The notes: generated by a model from the sequence alone, not told the origin. Numbered from the stretch's first letter, positions 7,703 through 15,841 are shown. The stretch is DNA of 21,714 nucleotides from JANLSE01 sp031362265 (GCA_031362265.1 JANLSE010000488.1:1-21714), one strand, 5' to 3'. Translations and numbers: made by a program.

Positions 7703-7881
7703 TAGTATTGTCCTTTTGAGCGCAAAAGCGCAGAGCGCAAAGCGCAAAACACCCGAATGTTGCTCACAGGCTCTGCGCTCTGCGTTCACTTGTCTCCGTG
7801 TCTCCGTGTCTGCTTGTCTCACTGTCCCCATGTCTCCTGTTCCCATGTCCAGGTCTTCTTCTCGCACTATTGTAATTGTAG
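7703..7881. repeat. Second low-complexity intergenic repeat block
   Basis: Short words recur here: GCGCAAAAGCGCAGAGCGCA-type units at about 7719-7749, inverted GCTCTGCGCTCTGCGTTC at about 7771-7790, and TGTCTCCG/CCATGTCTCC pyrimidine units at about 7792-7850. The purine-rich words match the block at 3577-3795, and the inverted copies could pair into a hairpin. Ribosomes reading from far upstream would produce a repetitive extension of GlpX, which I reject as coding. Confidence 0.65.
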
Positions 7882-9990
7882 TCAATCAATAGCCTGTAGT
7901 AGGTTCTCGGCTTCCCAACTAAGCATGCCGCCCTGCAATATCGACAGATTGGTATATCCTTTTGTTGCCAAGATTGCTGCCGCACGCGCACTACGCCGCC
8001 CACTACGGCAGACAAGTATAATCTCACGGCCATGCGAAACCTGGCTTGCATCAGCGAGAATAGCTGCGAGTGGGATCAACTGAGCGTCTGGCACATGCCC
8101 TTGACGGAACTCACGTGGCTCACGAACATCGATCACCAGTGGCGGATCGGGTGCTTTGCGACGTTTCCATAGATCGCGTGCTGCAATCTCCGCTACATCC
8201 GGAATAGGCCCCTGTAATAGGGGGATCACTCCGGGCAATTCTCGCTTCGGCAGGTTACGGCATTCCTTGAAGACCCGTACTTCACACTCATAGATACAAA
8301 CTGCTGGATCAAGCACTTTTTGAAAAACATGCCCAATCACAGCCTCTTCTGTCATGATGTGCCCAGGCCCAAGTAGATCAAGGAAACGCGTGGTCTGCAT
8401 TAAATCAAAGACTGGATCGCGTACGCGTACAAAGAAAATATCGCCACCGCGCGCCCGATAGAGGCGTACAATCTGCTCGAGCATATTGATACCGCTAATA
8501 TCACAGCGATTCACACTATGCATGCGTAATAGCAAGAAGCGCTGATGTGGGTTGCTTAGTGCCAAATGTTGAATTGCTTCTTCCACATGCCCAACCGCAC
8601 CAAAGTAGAGGTCACCAAGCAGATCAACAACTGCTAACTGCGGGCAATTCGGGCGATCTGAACGATGAATCCAGTGGCGAAACTGCTCATCGGGAACAAC
8701 CGACAACACCTGAGGCGCGCTGGTCTGCATAATATAGTAACCAAGCGACATCAGGATTCCAATCAAGACTGCAAATTGCAATGGTAACAGCAGCGTTGCA
8801 ACAAATGTCACAACCATAATCGCCGAATCACCACGTGCGCCACGCCAGATTCGCACCATACGCTTGCGATCGATCATGCCATACGCTGCTAGCACAAGCT
8901 CGGCTGCCACTACTGCACGGGGCAGATGCGTAACTAATGGGGCCAGTAATAAACTTGCCAGCAGAACAAAGATCCCCGCAAAGACACTGGCAACTGCTGT
9001 GCGCGCACCTGCTCGGTAGCTCAGGGCCGAGCGATTGAATGATGCCGAGCATGGGTAACCCGAAAAGAGGCCAGCAACGATATTACTCATCCCTTGGCCA
9101 ACAAATTCTTGATTAGAATCGAGCCGCTGCCCCGAATTACTGGCGAGTGCCCGCGCTATTGCGGTTGCCTCAACCAAGCCAATTGCTGCAATTGCAAGTG
9201 CGCCTGTTGAGATCTGCCCAATGCGCGCAAGATCGAAGGCCGGTGGTGTAAACGGTGGAACATGGGTAGGAATTGCACCAATCACCCTGACGCCTTGTTG
9301 CTCCATCCCAAATACAAATGCGCCAGTGGCTGCTACAACGATCCCCACCAAGGAGAGTGGGTAGCGTGAAGGGATTCGCCGCATCAGCAAGAGTAGGGCC
9401 AGTGTAACCAAACCGAGTACCAGGGTTGGCACATGCACACCTGGCAGCTGTGGAATTACTGCCGAGATCATGGTAAACAGATCTTGGGCTGGCGTCGATT
9501 TGATTCCAAGAAGCGTACTTAACTGGCTGGCAATAATAAGCCCGCCAGCACCAGCAGTAAACCCAACAATGACTGAATCCGAAACAAAGTTTACTAATAC
9601 ACCTAGGCGAGCCAAGCCCATGACGAGGCGAAAGAGGCCAGCAAGAATCGCAATAAGCCCTGCGGCGGCTAAAAATTCGGGCGAACCAGGGGCCGCGATT
9701 GGTAAGAGTACCGAAAGTGTCAAGGCTGATGCGGTATTGGTCGGGCCAGTTTGGAGGTGATGTGAAGAACCCCAGAGCGCACCAACGATCGCTCCAACAA
9801 CCGCAGCATACAACCCCATCTCGGGTGGCAAGCCTGCAAGCAGCGCGAATGCTAGGCCCTGTGGTAATAACACCACGCCGACAGTAGCGCCCGCAATAAT
9901 ATCAGGCAGCAGATCAGCGCGTCGATAATTCCGCAGAATTTCGACTGGCCGGAATAAAGCCGCCGATGTAATACGCAAACTCGCCAGCAT
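7882..9990 (-). CDS. SulP anion transporter with STAS and rhodanese domains
   Basis: A 702-residue fusion. Residues about 1-420 are the SulP membrane transporter, with many hydrophobic segments and the family motif LPQGLAFALLAGLPPEMGLYAAVVGAIVGAL near the N terminus (split here: LPQGLAFALLAGLPPE, then MGLYAAVVGAIVGAL). A cytoplasmic STAS domain follows (about 450-560, PQLAVVDLLGDLYFGAVG to ISGINMLEQIVRLYRARGG). The last 110 residues are a rhodanese domain: LVIDVREPREFRQGHVPDA and the active loop CRSGRRS with catalytic Cys661. SulP proteins carry sulfate, bicarbonate or other anions, and a rhodanese transfers sulfane sulfur, so sulfate/thiosulfate-type uptake is plausible but unproven. GGGAGG 6 bases before the ATG supports the start. 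Expression may come from TATAAT at 10027-10022. Confidence 0.92.
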   Translation of the reverse strand: MLASLRITSAALFRPVEILRNYRRADLLPDIIAGATVGVVLLPQGLAFALLAGLPPEMGLYAAVVGAIVGALWGSSHHLQTGPTNTASALTLSVLLPIAAPGSPEFLAAAGLIAILAGLFRLVMGLARLGVLVNFVSDSVIVGFTAGAGGLIIASQLSTLLGIKSTPAQDLFTMISAVIPQLPGVHVPTLVLGLVTLALLLLMRRIPSRYPLSLVGIVVAATGAFVFGMEQQGVRVIGAIPTHVPPFTPPAFDLARIGQISTGALAIAAIGLVEATAIARALASNSGQRLDSNQEFVGQGMSNIVAGLFSGYPCSASFNRSALSYRAGARTAVASVFAGIFVLLASLLLAPLVTHLPRAVVAAELVLAAYGMIDRKRMVRIWRGARGDSAIMVVTFVATLLLPLQFAVLIGILMSLGYYIMQTSAPQVLSVVPDEQFRHWIHRSDRPNCPQLAVVDLLGDLYFGAVGHVEEAIQHLALSNPHQRFLLLRMHSVNRCDISGINMLEQIVRLYRARGGDIFFVRVRDPVFDLMQTTRFLDLLGPGHIMTEEAVIGHVFQKVLDPAVCIYECEVRVFKECRNLPKRELPGVIPLLQGPIPDVAEIAARDLWKRRKAPDPPLVIDVREPREFRQGHVPDAQLIPLAAILADASQVSHGREIILVCRSGRRSARAAAILATKGYTNLSILQGGMLSWEAENLLQAID

Positions 9991-10021
9991 TCAATGCCTC
10001 CCCGAAGAACTGGCTGACATA

Positions 10022-10027
10022 ATTATA
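10022..10027 (-). promoter_or_regulatory. Possible -10 box for the SulP gene
   Basis: The minus strand reads a perfect TATAAT here, 31 bases before the SulP start. No good -35 hexamer lies 16-18 bases upstream, so this is only a candidate. Confidence 0.35.
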
Positions 10028-10062
10028 GCCGATTTACTAGGTATGCTTTGCGTTTACACTCC

Positions 10063-10091
10063 TTGACAGCCACCCCCGTGAGGAGTATAGT
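10063..10091 (+). promoter_or_regulatory. Consensus sigma70-type promoter of guaB
   Basis: TTGACA at 10063-10068 and TATAGT at 10086-10091 are separated by exactly 17 bases. The predicted start of transcription is near 10098, giving a leader of about 100 bases before guaB. This also rules out the TTG at 10048 as the gene start. Confidence 0.8.
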
Positions 10092-10111
10092 ATCCCGAAC
10101 TAACAACAATC

Positions 10112-10168
10112 ATGCCGACAGGCATATTCCCTGTCCTCTGTGCCATGCGGCACGGAGGCTTTTTTTAA
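10112..10168 (+). promoter_or_regulatory. 18-codon leader ORF overlapping an attenuator
   Basis: Within the guaB leader an ATG at 10112 opens the frame MPTGIFPVLCAMRHGGFF, ending at TAA 10166-10168. The frame covers the whole downstream terminator hairpin, and its last codons and stop are formed by the T tract. No Shine-Dalgarno is visible, so translation is uncertain. GACAGG (10117-10122) and CCTGTC (10130-10135) form a further possible small stem just before the terminator. Confidence 0.35.
10135..10166 (+). terminator. Intrinsic terminator in the guaB leader (attenuator)
   Basis: CCTCTGTGCC (10135-10144) pairs with GGCACGGAGG (10149-10158) over 10 bp with one T-G wobble, with loop ATGC, then C and seven T residues at 10160-10166. 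It lies between the guaB promoter and the guaB ribosome site, so it should end most transcripts early unless it is relieved. The regulator, ligand or leader-translation mechanism is unknown. Confidence 0.8.
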
Positions 10169-10200
10169 CCGGGCGAGGCCCATACATAGGGAGGAAGTAC

Positions 10201-11679
10201 ATGGCAAGCCACTGGGATGAGAAGTATGTACGTGATGGACTGACGTTTGATGATGTGTTACTGATACCTTCAGCCTCAGAAATTATTCCCAGCCAGACAG
10301 ACGTAAGCACCCTGATAACTCGCGGCATCAAGCTCAATATCCCTATTATCAGTGCGGCAATGGATACTGTCACAGAACACCGCCTTGCGATTGCGTTAGC
10401 ACGTGAGGGCGGCATGGGTATCATTCATAAAAACATGCCAATTGATCAGCAGGCCGAGATGGTGCGCAAAGTCAAGCGCTCCGAGAGTGGTATGATCACC
10501 GACCCAATCACGATGCACGACGACAAAACAGTTGGTGATGCGCTCAGTCTCATGGCTGAATACCGCATCTCTGGCATCCCAATTGTCAACCATACCGATG
10601 ATCTGGTTGGAATCGTAACTAACCGCGATCTGCGCTTTGAGACAGATCCCACGCGTCCGATCCGTGAATTGATGACCAGCCGTAATCTGGTGACCGTCGC
10701 AGAGGGCACTACCCTAGATCAGGCCAAGGAGCTATTGCATAAGCACCGCATTGAGAAGGTGCTTGTTGTTGACCGACGTGGCAAACTCTCGGGCATGATC
10801 ACTGTCAAAGACATTATGAAGACGATCGAGTACCCGCAATCAGTCAAGGATGAGCACGGCCGCTTACGGGTCGGTGCTGCAATCGGGGTCTCAGGTGATT
10901 TCATTGATCGTGCTATGGCGCTGGTAAAAGTTGGTGTCGATGTGCTTGTGATCGATTCAGCCCATGGCGCGCATATCAATGTGCTTAATGCTGTTGAGCG
11001 TGTGCGTGAGGCTTTTCCGAGCGTCCAACTCGTTGCTGGCAATGTCACAACTGCTGTCGCAACCATGGCGCTATGCGAGCGCGGTGTTGATGGTGTCAAG
11101 GTTGGCCAAGGACCAGGCTCAATCTGTACGACACGTGTTGTCACTGGTACCGGAATGCCTCAGATCACTGCTGTCACTGACTGCGTACGGGTTGCAGAGC
11201 GCTTTGGCATCCCGGTGATCGCTGATGGTGGCATGCGTTACTCAGGCGATATTGCGAAGGCGATTGCCGCAGGCGCACATAGCGTGATGATCGGCTCACT
11301 GTTTGCCGGCACAGAAGAAAGCCCGGGTGAGATGATTCTCTACGAAGGCCGCAGCTACAAAATCTACCGTGGAATGGGATCGATTGGCGCAATGCAACGT
11401 GGTGGCGGTGATCGCTACTTCCAGACGAATGCTGGTGAACCACGTAAGCTGGTTGCTGAGGGAATCGAGGGGCGAGTCGCTTTCAAGGGTTCATTGAGCG
11501 ACACCGTTTACCAAATGGTTGGTGGGTTACGTGCTGGCATGGGCTATGTTGGCGCACCTAACATCGAAGCACTCCGCCATGATTCACGCTTTATTCGAAT
11601 ATCGATGGCTGGCCTGATCGAAAGCCATCCACACGACATCGCTATTACCCAAGAAGCGCCAAACTACGAGCGAAGATAA
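10201..11679 (+). CDS. guaB: IMP dehydrogenase
   Basis: A 492-residue enzyme of normal length that oxidises IMP to XMP with NAD+, the committed step of GMP synthesis. The protein begins MASHWDEKYVRDGLTFDDVLLIP. Two CBS domains follow at about 95-210 (TDPITMHDDKTVGDALSLM and LVTVAEGTTLDQAKELL). The TIM-barrel catalytic loop is GPGSICTTR with Cys309. The IMP-binding and flap regions are ADGGMRYSGDIAKAIAAGA and YRGMGSIGAMQRGGGDRYFQ, and the end has GMGYVGAPNIEAL. The start is set by GGGAGG 6 bases before the ATG; the open frame extends upstream only through the promoter and leader. Transcription is probably controlled by the leader terminator. A hairpin follows at 11704. Confidence 0.97.
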   Translation: MASHWDEKYVRDGLTFDDVLLIPSASEIIPSQTDVSTLITRGIKLNIPIISAAMDTVTEHRLAIALAREGGMGIIHKNMPIDQQAEMVRKVKRSESGMITDPITMHDDKTVGDALSLMAEYRISGIPIVNHTDDLVGIVTNRDLRFETDPTRPIRELMTSRNLVTVAEGTTLDQAKELLHKHRIEKVLVVDRRGKLSGMITVKDIMKTIEYPQSVKDEHGRLRVGAAIGVSGDFIDRAMALVKVGVDVLVIDSAHGAHINVLNAVERVREAFPSVQLVAGNVTTAVATMALCERGVDGVKVGQGPGSICTTRVVTGTGMPQITAVTDCVRVAERFGIPVIADGGMRYSGDIAKAIAAGAHSVMIGSLFAGTEESPGEMILYEGRSYKIYRGMGSIGAMQRGGGDRYFQTNAGEPRKLVAEGIEGRVAFKGSLSDTVYQMVGGLRAGMGYVGAPNIEALRHDSRFIRISMAGLIESHPHDIAITQEAPNYERR

Positions 11680-11703
11680 TTCAACCCAAAATATGAAAGA
11701 ACA

Positions 11704-11746
11704 ATGGGATCACGGAATATTTGTTGTTCCATGATCCCATCGTTTT
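11704..11746 (+). terminator. Terminator hairpin after guaB
   Basis: ATGGGATCA (11704-11712) pairs with TGATCCCAT (11732-11740), and after one mismatch GGAA pairs with TTCC, leaving a 9-base loop. The sequence CGTTTT follows. The position between convergent guaB and the copZ-like gene suggests that it serves both strands. Confidence 0.7.
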
Positions 11747-11757
11747 GAGGATTCCCG

Positions 11758-11973
11758 CTACACCAGCACTGCTACCTCATCGTAGCCTGCCTCATTGATC
11801 GCGCTTACGAGCGCGGCAACGCTTACATCAGGCTCGTGATCAACCTTGACTGTTTTTTCGGCAAGATTGATCGAAACAAGTGCAACACCCTGGAGAGCAC
11901 TAACCTCTTTGGTGATTGCGTTTACACAATGCTGGCACGACATCTCAGGAACACGAAACTGATCGGTCTTCAT
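11758..11973 (-). CDS. copZ: CopZ-like heavy-metal-binding (HMA) chaperone
   Basis: A 71-residue protein that is a single HMA domain. The metal-binding motif is MSCQHC (Cys13, Cys16) near the N terminus, followed by VNAITKEVSALQGV, VSINLAEKTVKVDHE and LVSAINEAGYDEV. Such proteins carry Cu(I) to P-type ATPases or to copper-sensing repressors. AGGAGG 6 bases before the ATG fixes the start. No copA is adjacent, so it is an orphan chaperone in this window. Its promoter overlaps a CsoR-like palindrome, which supports copper control, although Zn, Cd or Hg binding cannot be excluded from sequence. Confidence 0.88.
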   Translation of the reverse strand: MKTDQFRVPEMSCQHCVNAITKEVSALQGVALVSINLAEKTVKVDHEPDVSVAALVSAINEAGYDEVAVLV

Positions 11974-12006
11974 CGCTTGCCTCCTGTCGGCATTATTCTA
12001 TTTAGT

Positions 12007-12030
12007 ATCCCCTCCCCTAGGGGGCGGGAT
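12007..12030. promoter_or_regulatory. CsoR-like palindromic operator of the copZ promoter
   Basis: A 24-bp interrupted palindrome has a central CCCCTAGGGG (12014-12023) flanked, after two unmatched bases on each side, by ATCCC (12007-12011) and GGGAT (12026-12030). The G-tract/C-tract design resembles CsoR-family copper repressor sites. It begins around the predicted transcription start of the minus-strand copZ promoter, where a bound repressor would block initiation. Confidence 0.6.
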
Positions 12031-12037
12031 TACAACT

Positions 12038-12066
12038 AGTATACTACTTCGTTCTTGGGTTGTCAA
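12038..12066 (-). promoter_or_regulatory. Consensus promoter of the copZ-like gene
   Basis: On the minus strand TTGACA (12066-12061) and TATACT (12043-12038) are 17 bases apart. The normal spacing argues for repressor control rather than a CueR/MerR-type stretched 19-20 base spacer. Confidence 0.75.
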
Positions 12067-12071
12067 CCGTA

Positions 12072-13874
12072 TCATGATCCATGCCGTACATAGGTTACTG
12101 CTGGGCCAATTGGTAGTACGATTCGCCCATCCTTTGCGGGAATTGTACGTTGTCTACCATCGCGATCGCTCACCGTTGCAAAGGTGTTCGGACTCGTGAT
12201 GCTAACCAAAATTGGCTGTGGCGCCCAGAGCACATCGATCGGGGTCTTGCCTTGTTGGATGCGTAAATCATAGCCCTCAGGGCCACTCATGCTCGTAATA
12301 TCATCAATAAAAATCGAACCGCTGCCAACAAAGCTATCTGGTGCATCATCAAGCACAAGCGCCTCAACGCGCGCAGGGACTTCGAGTTGACCATTTCCGC
12401 CGGTTGTGATCCGATTCCAGGATGGCACTATTCCACCAACCTGCACTTGCATAAAGCGCCAACCTGCTGGGCCAATTGCGCCAAGTGCATATTGAAGAAT
12501 TTCGCCATTCGCATCGCGTAACCAGATTTTGAGTGTATGGCCGGATCCATCACCATAGACCCATACACCAACTGCATAGGGGTTACCTGGGATCGGTGCA
12601 GCCGGCGCACGCCGAAATACCACATAGTCGTTTGCACGTGTTGGGAAACGATATGCAAGTTGGGCCGCCATTGAGCCAGTATGTTGGTACTGATTGGTCG
12701 AACTGAAACGGCCATATGGTTGATCGCCACGCAACCAGATCCCAAACTGCTCAAAATCTACAATCGTACTACGCGCGAATAGGTCGCTGATACTGGAATA
12801 ACTTGCCGCGCTCAACTGGCGGCTAAGATTCTGGAACGCCGTATATGCAGGTTTTGGGATCGAAAAATCGGATCGACCAGTGCCCAATGCAAACATGCCA
12901 TACGTATCGCCCTCGGGGTCATCTTTGAGGGTATACCAAAAGATACGTTCGACACCCGCTTGCCACAATAGAAGTGTTGCGCGTACCAACATATTTGCCT
13001 GTACCTGTTGATCAGTGCTGCCGGGAGGGTGGCGTCCATCCGGCGTACTGGCCCAACCTATCTCGGTTACCCAGATCGGGCGGGCACCATACCGATTGGC
13101 CAATGCTCGAACACTATCCGTAACCGAACCAAGATTAGCGGCCTCGGGTGATGCTGGATCAACATATGGATGGATTGCGATAATATCGAAGCTATTCCAC
13201 GCGCCTGCATCAGCGACACCTTGTAAGAAGTGGCTATCAAACGGGCTTATTCCACCAAGCAGGATGCGTGCATTTGGAACCGCGCTACGAATAGCAGCAC
13301 TCGTAGTATTCAGTAAGCGCGCATAGGCAGCTGGGTTAGGGGCAGGCTTCCAGAACAATGGGTTATCAGGCTCATTCCAGATCTCCCAGTGGGTAATATA
13401 GCGACTATAACGTACTGCAACGGCCTGGGCAAATGCTGCAAATTGTTGTGGATCTGGTGCAGAAAAGGAAAGCCCAAGTGGCGAATCGGATGAATCTGGG
13501 GTTGCCCACCCAGGTGGGTGACCAATCACCCCCACAATCTGAACACGCCGTGTCACCAGTGCACCAATTGCAGCGTCGGTGAAACTCCAATCCCATGTAT
13601 CGGCCGTTGGTTGCACCCGATACCAGTGAATATCTTCACGCGCCCATCCAGCACCAGCATTCACGACCAGATCGGCAGCTGTGCCGATTGCAGCCAAATC
13701 GGTGGATCGGGTTGCCAGATGGGTATTAATACCAAATGGTGCAGCATCGAGTGGCGCGGGCAACTGATCTACGTGAAGCTCACTCTGGTGTGGTGCACTT
13801 AGTGTCGTAGCTGTTAGGAGCCCTGCAATCAACAACAGGCTCAACAGATGTTGGAATCGGTATCGGGAAGTCAT
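12072..13874 (-). CDS. Secreted clan-A (GH39/GH5-like) glycoside hydrolase
   Basis: A 600-residue protein with an N-terminal signal peptide (basic TSRYRF, hydrophobic LLSLLLIAGLLTATTLSA). A TIM-barrel glycosidase follows. The acid/base Glu168 lies in HWEIWNEPDN and the nucleophile Glu271 in WVTEIGWAST, with the expected strand landmarks AGAGWAREDIHWYRVQP, GVIGHPPGWA and DIIAIHPYVDP. This matches retaining clan GH-A enzymes related to families 39 and 5; the substrate (beta-xyloside, glucan or similar) is not determined. Residues about 365-560 look like a beta-sandwich carbohydrate-binding or accessory domain (FRRAPAAPIPGNPYAVGVWV, KIWLRDANGEILQYALG). The ATG at 13874 is preferred over a TTG one codon upstream. 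No Shine-Dalgarno is present, in keeping with the leaderless promoter. Confidence 0.85.
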   Translation of the reverse strand: MTSRYRFQHLLSLLLIAGLLTATTLSAPHQSELHVDQLPAPLDAAPFGINTHLATRSTDLAAIGTAADLVVNAGAGWAREDIHWYRVQPTADTWDWSFTDAAIGALVTRRVQIVGVIGHPPGWATPDSSDSPLGLSFSAPDPQQFAAFAQAVAVRYSRYITHWEIWNEPDNPLFWKPAPNPAAYARLLNTTSAAIRSAVPNARILLGGISPFDSHFLQGVADAGAWNSFDIIAIHPYVDPASPEAANLGSVTDSVRALANRYGARPIWVTEIGWASTPDGRHPPGSTDQQVQANMLVRATLLLWQAGVERIFWYTLKDDPEGDTYGMFALGTGRSDFSIPKPAYTAFQNLSRQLSAASYSSISDLFARSTIVDFEQFGIWLRGDQPYGRFSSTNQYQHTGSMAAQLAYRFPTRANDYVVFRRAPAAPIPGNPYAVGVWVYGDGSGHTLKIWLRDANGEILQYALGAIGPAGWRFMQVQVGGIVPSWNRITTGGNGQLEVPARVEALVLDDAPDSFVGSGSIFIDDITSMSGPEGYDLRIQQGKTPIDVLWAPQPILVSITSPNTFATVSDRDGRQRTIPAKDGRIVLPIGPAVTYVRHGS

Positions 13875-13882
13875 CAAATCGT

Positions 13883-13912
13883 ATTGTAGATTGACACATG
13901 GATGGTGTCAAT
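13883..13912 (-). promoter_or_regulatory. Leaderless-type promoter with inverted-repeat operator
   Basis: On the minus strand TTGACA (13911-13906) and TACAAT (13888-13883) are 17 bases apart. Transcription should start around 13877-13875, directly at the glycosidase start codon (13874), so the mRNA is probably leaderless. The -35 box and part of the spacer are also an inverted repeat, ATTGACAC-N7-GTGTCAAT (13890-13912), a likely repressor site. Confidence 0.65.
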
Positions 13913-13969
13913 TTATTCCCTTCTATAGCGTATCAAATACATGGAAGGTTATTGTAACGCGTTGCATGT

Positions 13970-15841
13970 TTATTCTTTATCTTTTGCTGCCCAGGAATCA
14001 AGCATCTCAAGAAATGTATCCACAACACGCGGATCAAAGTGTGTGCCAGAGAGCGTTTTGATATAATCACGTATCTTTTCTTCTGACCATGGTTGCCGAT
14101 AGGGCCGATTTGATCGTAGGGCATCCCAGACATCAACAACTGCAAAAACACGCGCGGCAAGCGGGATCTGCTCACCCTGCAAACCGCGTGGATACCCGGT
14201 TCCATTCCATTTCTCGTGATGCGAATATGGGATAGCGAGTGCTGGCTGGAGAAATGAAATTGGCGCAAGCCACTCATATGCATAACTCGGATGGCGGCTC
14301 ATAATGCTCCATTCATCGGAGCTAAGCGGGCCAGCCTTGAGCAGAATACGGTCGGGGATACCCATCTTGCCGATATCGTGCAGTAAGGCGCCACGTCGGA
14401 TGTGATCGAGATCCTCCAAGCTGACATTCATGCGCTTGGCCAATTGCAACGAAACTTCGGTGACGCGTGCGCTATGGCCTTCGGTCTCATGATCACGGAG
14501 ATCTAATGCGCGCGACCAGCCCTCAATTGTTGCATCGTATGAATGAGTCAGTTCCGCATTAACGCGCTGTAACTGGCCGAAGAGTGCAGCAGTATCGATG
14601 GCAATTGCAGCCTGCACCACCAATGCCTCCAAGAACATCCACCATTCATGCGGCGGTGCAAAGGGCGCGCGGTGCATAATTTCTAGCACACCATGAACTT
14701 CGCCACGGGCTTGTAATGGAAATGCATAATACGAGCTAAATGTAGCCCCAAGCAGACGATCGCGGTTATTACGGAGTTCCTCACGGCTGAGATCAGGGGC
14801 AGCAACCGGCCGATGGGTCAGGAAAGCCGTGCCAGACATACCCTCGTCCACCCGAACAATCATCTGGTCATCGGATGAGAGATCGATACCACGTTGGGCA
14901 GACACCTCAAGCACCTGAAGGTTTCGATTGAGCAAAAGCACCGTTGCGGCATCGACACCAAGATAATCAACAACTTGATCTAATAGTGCCGCCAGTGTGA
15001 TATTCAAATCGAGATTCGCGGTAATTGCTACACCGATTGCATGAAGGCTTGTCAGTTGGCTGATTTGGCGCTGAATTTGGGCTTCTGCTCGCTTACGTTC
15101 ACTAATATCACGGAAGATCAGTTGTGCATGCGCTCCATCGAGATCATTAAAGCGACCAATGCTTATTTCAACTGGAACAAACCGCCCTTGGATGGTATTC
15201 AGAATAAGTTCAACATGAACCGGTTGGCTTGGTTCCGCTTGAACAGCTGCCAAACTAGCGGTAAAGCGATCACTCACATCAACAAGAATATAGGAAGCAA
15301 GGTTCTGGCCTATCAGCGCATCGGAACTAGTTGCACCAAGTAGTATCGCCAGTGCCGGATTAGCGAGCAAGAAATCGCTGTTGGCGTTAATAATCGCGAT
15401 CCCATCCGGCGAGAGTTGAATCAGATGTTGAAAACGAGCCTGTTCGGCTAATAGCCTACGATAGCGATCAAGCCTGACGATTGTTCGAATATGCGTCAGC
15501 AGTTCGCTACGATCAAATGGTTTACTAATGAACCCATCAGCGCCAGCAGCGATTCCACGCATGCGCGATTCACGATCATTGAGTGTTGTAATAAGCAAAA
15601 TCGGGATCTCACGCAGTTGAGTGCTATCGCGCAGCCGTTTACACAGCTCAAAACCATCAATATCTGGCAACATAACATCGAGCAGAATGAGATCTGGGAG
15701 ATATTCGGCTGCTTGCCGTAACGCATCAGTGCCAGTGCCAACCTGAATGAGCGTATAGCCCTCGTGAGCTAACAAGGATTGCAATGCATATCGGGCATAT
15801 CTATCATCATCGACAATAAGAATCGTACTCTGACTACGCAT
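13970..15841 (-). CDS. Response regulator with PAS, GAF and HD-GYP domains
   Basis: A 623-residue signalling protein. REC: residues 1-125 with acidic pocket DDD at 11-13, phospho-acceptor Asp55 in LILLDVMLPD and FISKPF. PAS: about 135-255 (LIQLSPDGIAIINANSDFLL to IFRDISERKRAEAQI). GAF: about 265-420 (LTSLHAIGVAITANLD to QAAIAIDTAALF). HD-GYP: about 440-620 with HDIGKMGIPD (His488, Asp489), HHEKWNGTGYP (541-551), and IPLAARVFAVVDVWDAL. All HD-GYP landmarks are intact, so cyclic-di-GMP phosphodiesterase activity is expected, controlled by phosphorylation and a ligand of the PAS/GAF pair. The cognate kinase is not obvious; the neighbouring hybrid kinase across the divergent gap is a candidate. 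Only a weak GGAT precedes the ATG. Confidence 0.93.
   Translation of the reverse strand: MRSQSTILIVDDDRYARYALQSLLAHEGYTLIQVGTGTDALRQAAEYLPDLILLDVMLPDIDGFELCKRLRDSTQLREIPILLITTLNDRESRMRGIAAGADGFISKPFDRSELLTHIRTIVRLDRYRRLLAEQARFQHLIQLSPDGIAIINANSDFLLANPALAILLGATSSDALIGQNLASYILVDVSDRFTASLAAVQAEPSQPVHVELILNTIQGRFVPVEISIGRFNDLDGAHAQLIFRDISERKRAEAQIQRQISQLTSLHAIGVAITANLDLNITLAALLDQVVDYLGVDAATVLLLNRNLQVLEVSAQRGIDLSSDDQMIVRVDEGMSGTAFLTHRPVAAPDLSREELRNNRDRLLGATFSSYYAFPLQARGEVHGVLEIMHRAPFAPPHEWWMFLEALVVQAAIAIDTAALFGQLQRVNAELTHSYDATIEGWSRALDLRDHETEGHSARVTEVSLQLAKRMNVSLEDLDHIRRGALLHDIGKMGIPDRILLKAGPLSSDEWSIMSRHPSYAYEWLAPISFLQPALAIPYSHHEKWNGTGYPRGLQGEQIPLAARVFAVVDVWDALRSNRPYRQPWSEEKIRDYIKTLSGTHFDPRVVDTFLEMLDSWAAKDKE

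Noticed and set aside
7703..7885. 61-codon N-terminal extension of GlpX
   Set aside because: It is translated intergenic repeat (MGTGDMGTVRQADTETRRQ); the ATG at 7702 has an AAAGGA site and begins at the family-like N terminus.
10048..10200. 51-codon extension of GuaB from a TTG
   Set aside because: It begins upstream of the -35 box and runs through the terminator; the ATG at 10201 has GGGAGG and the normal IMPDH N terminus.
10098..10200. Known purine riboswitch before guaB
   Set aside because: The leader is only about 100 bases and I cannot find the conserved purine-riboswitch core; only the terminator is supported.
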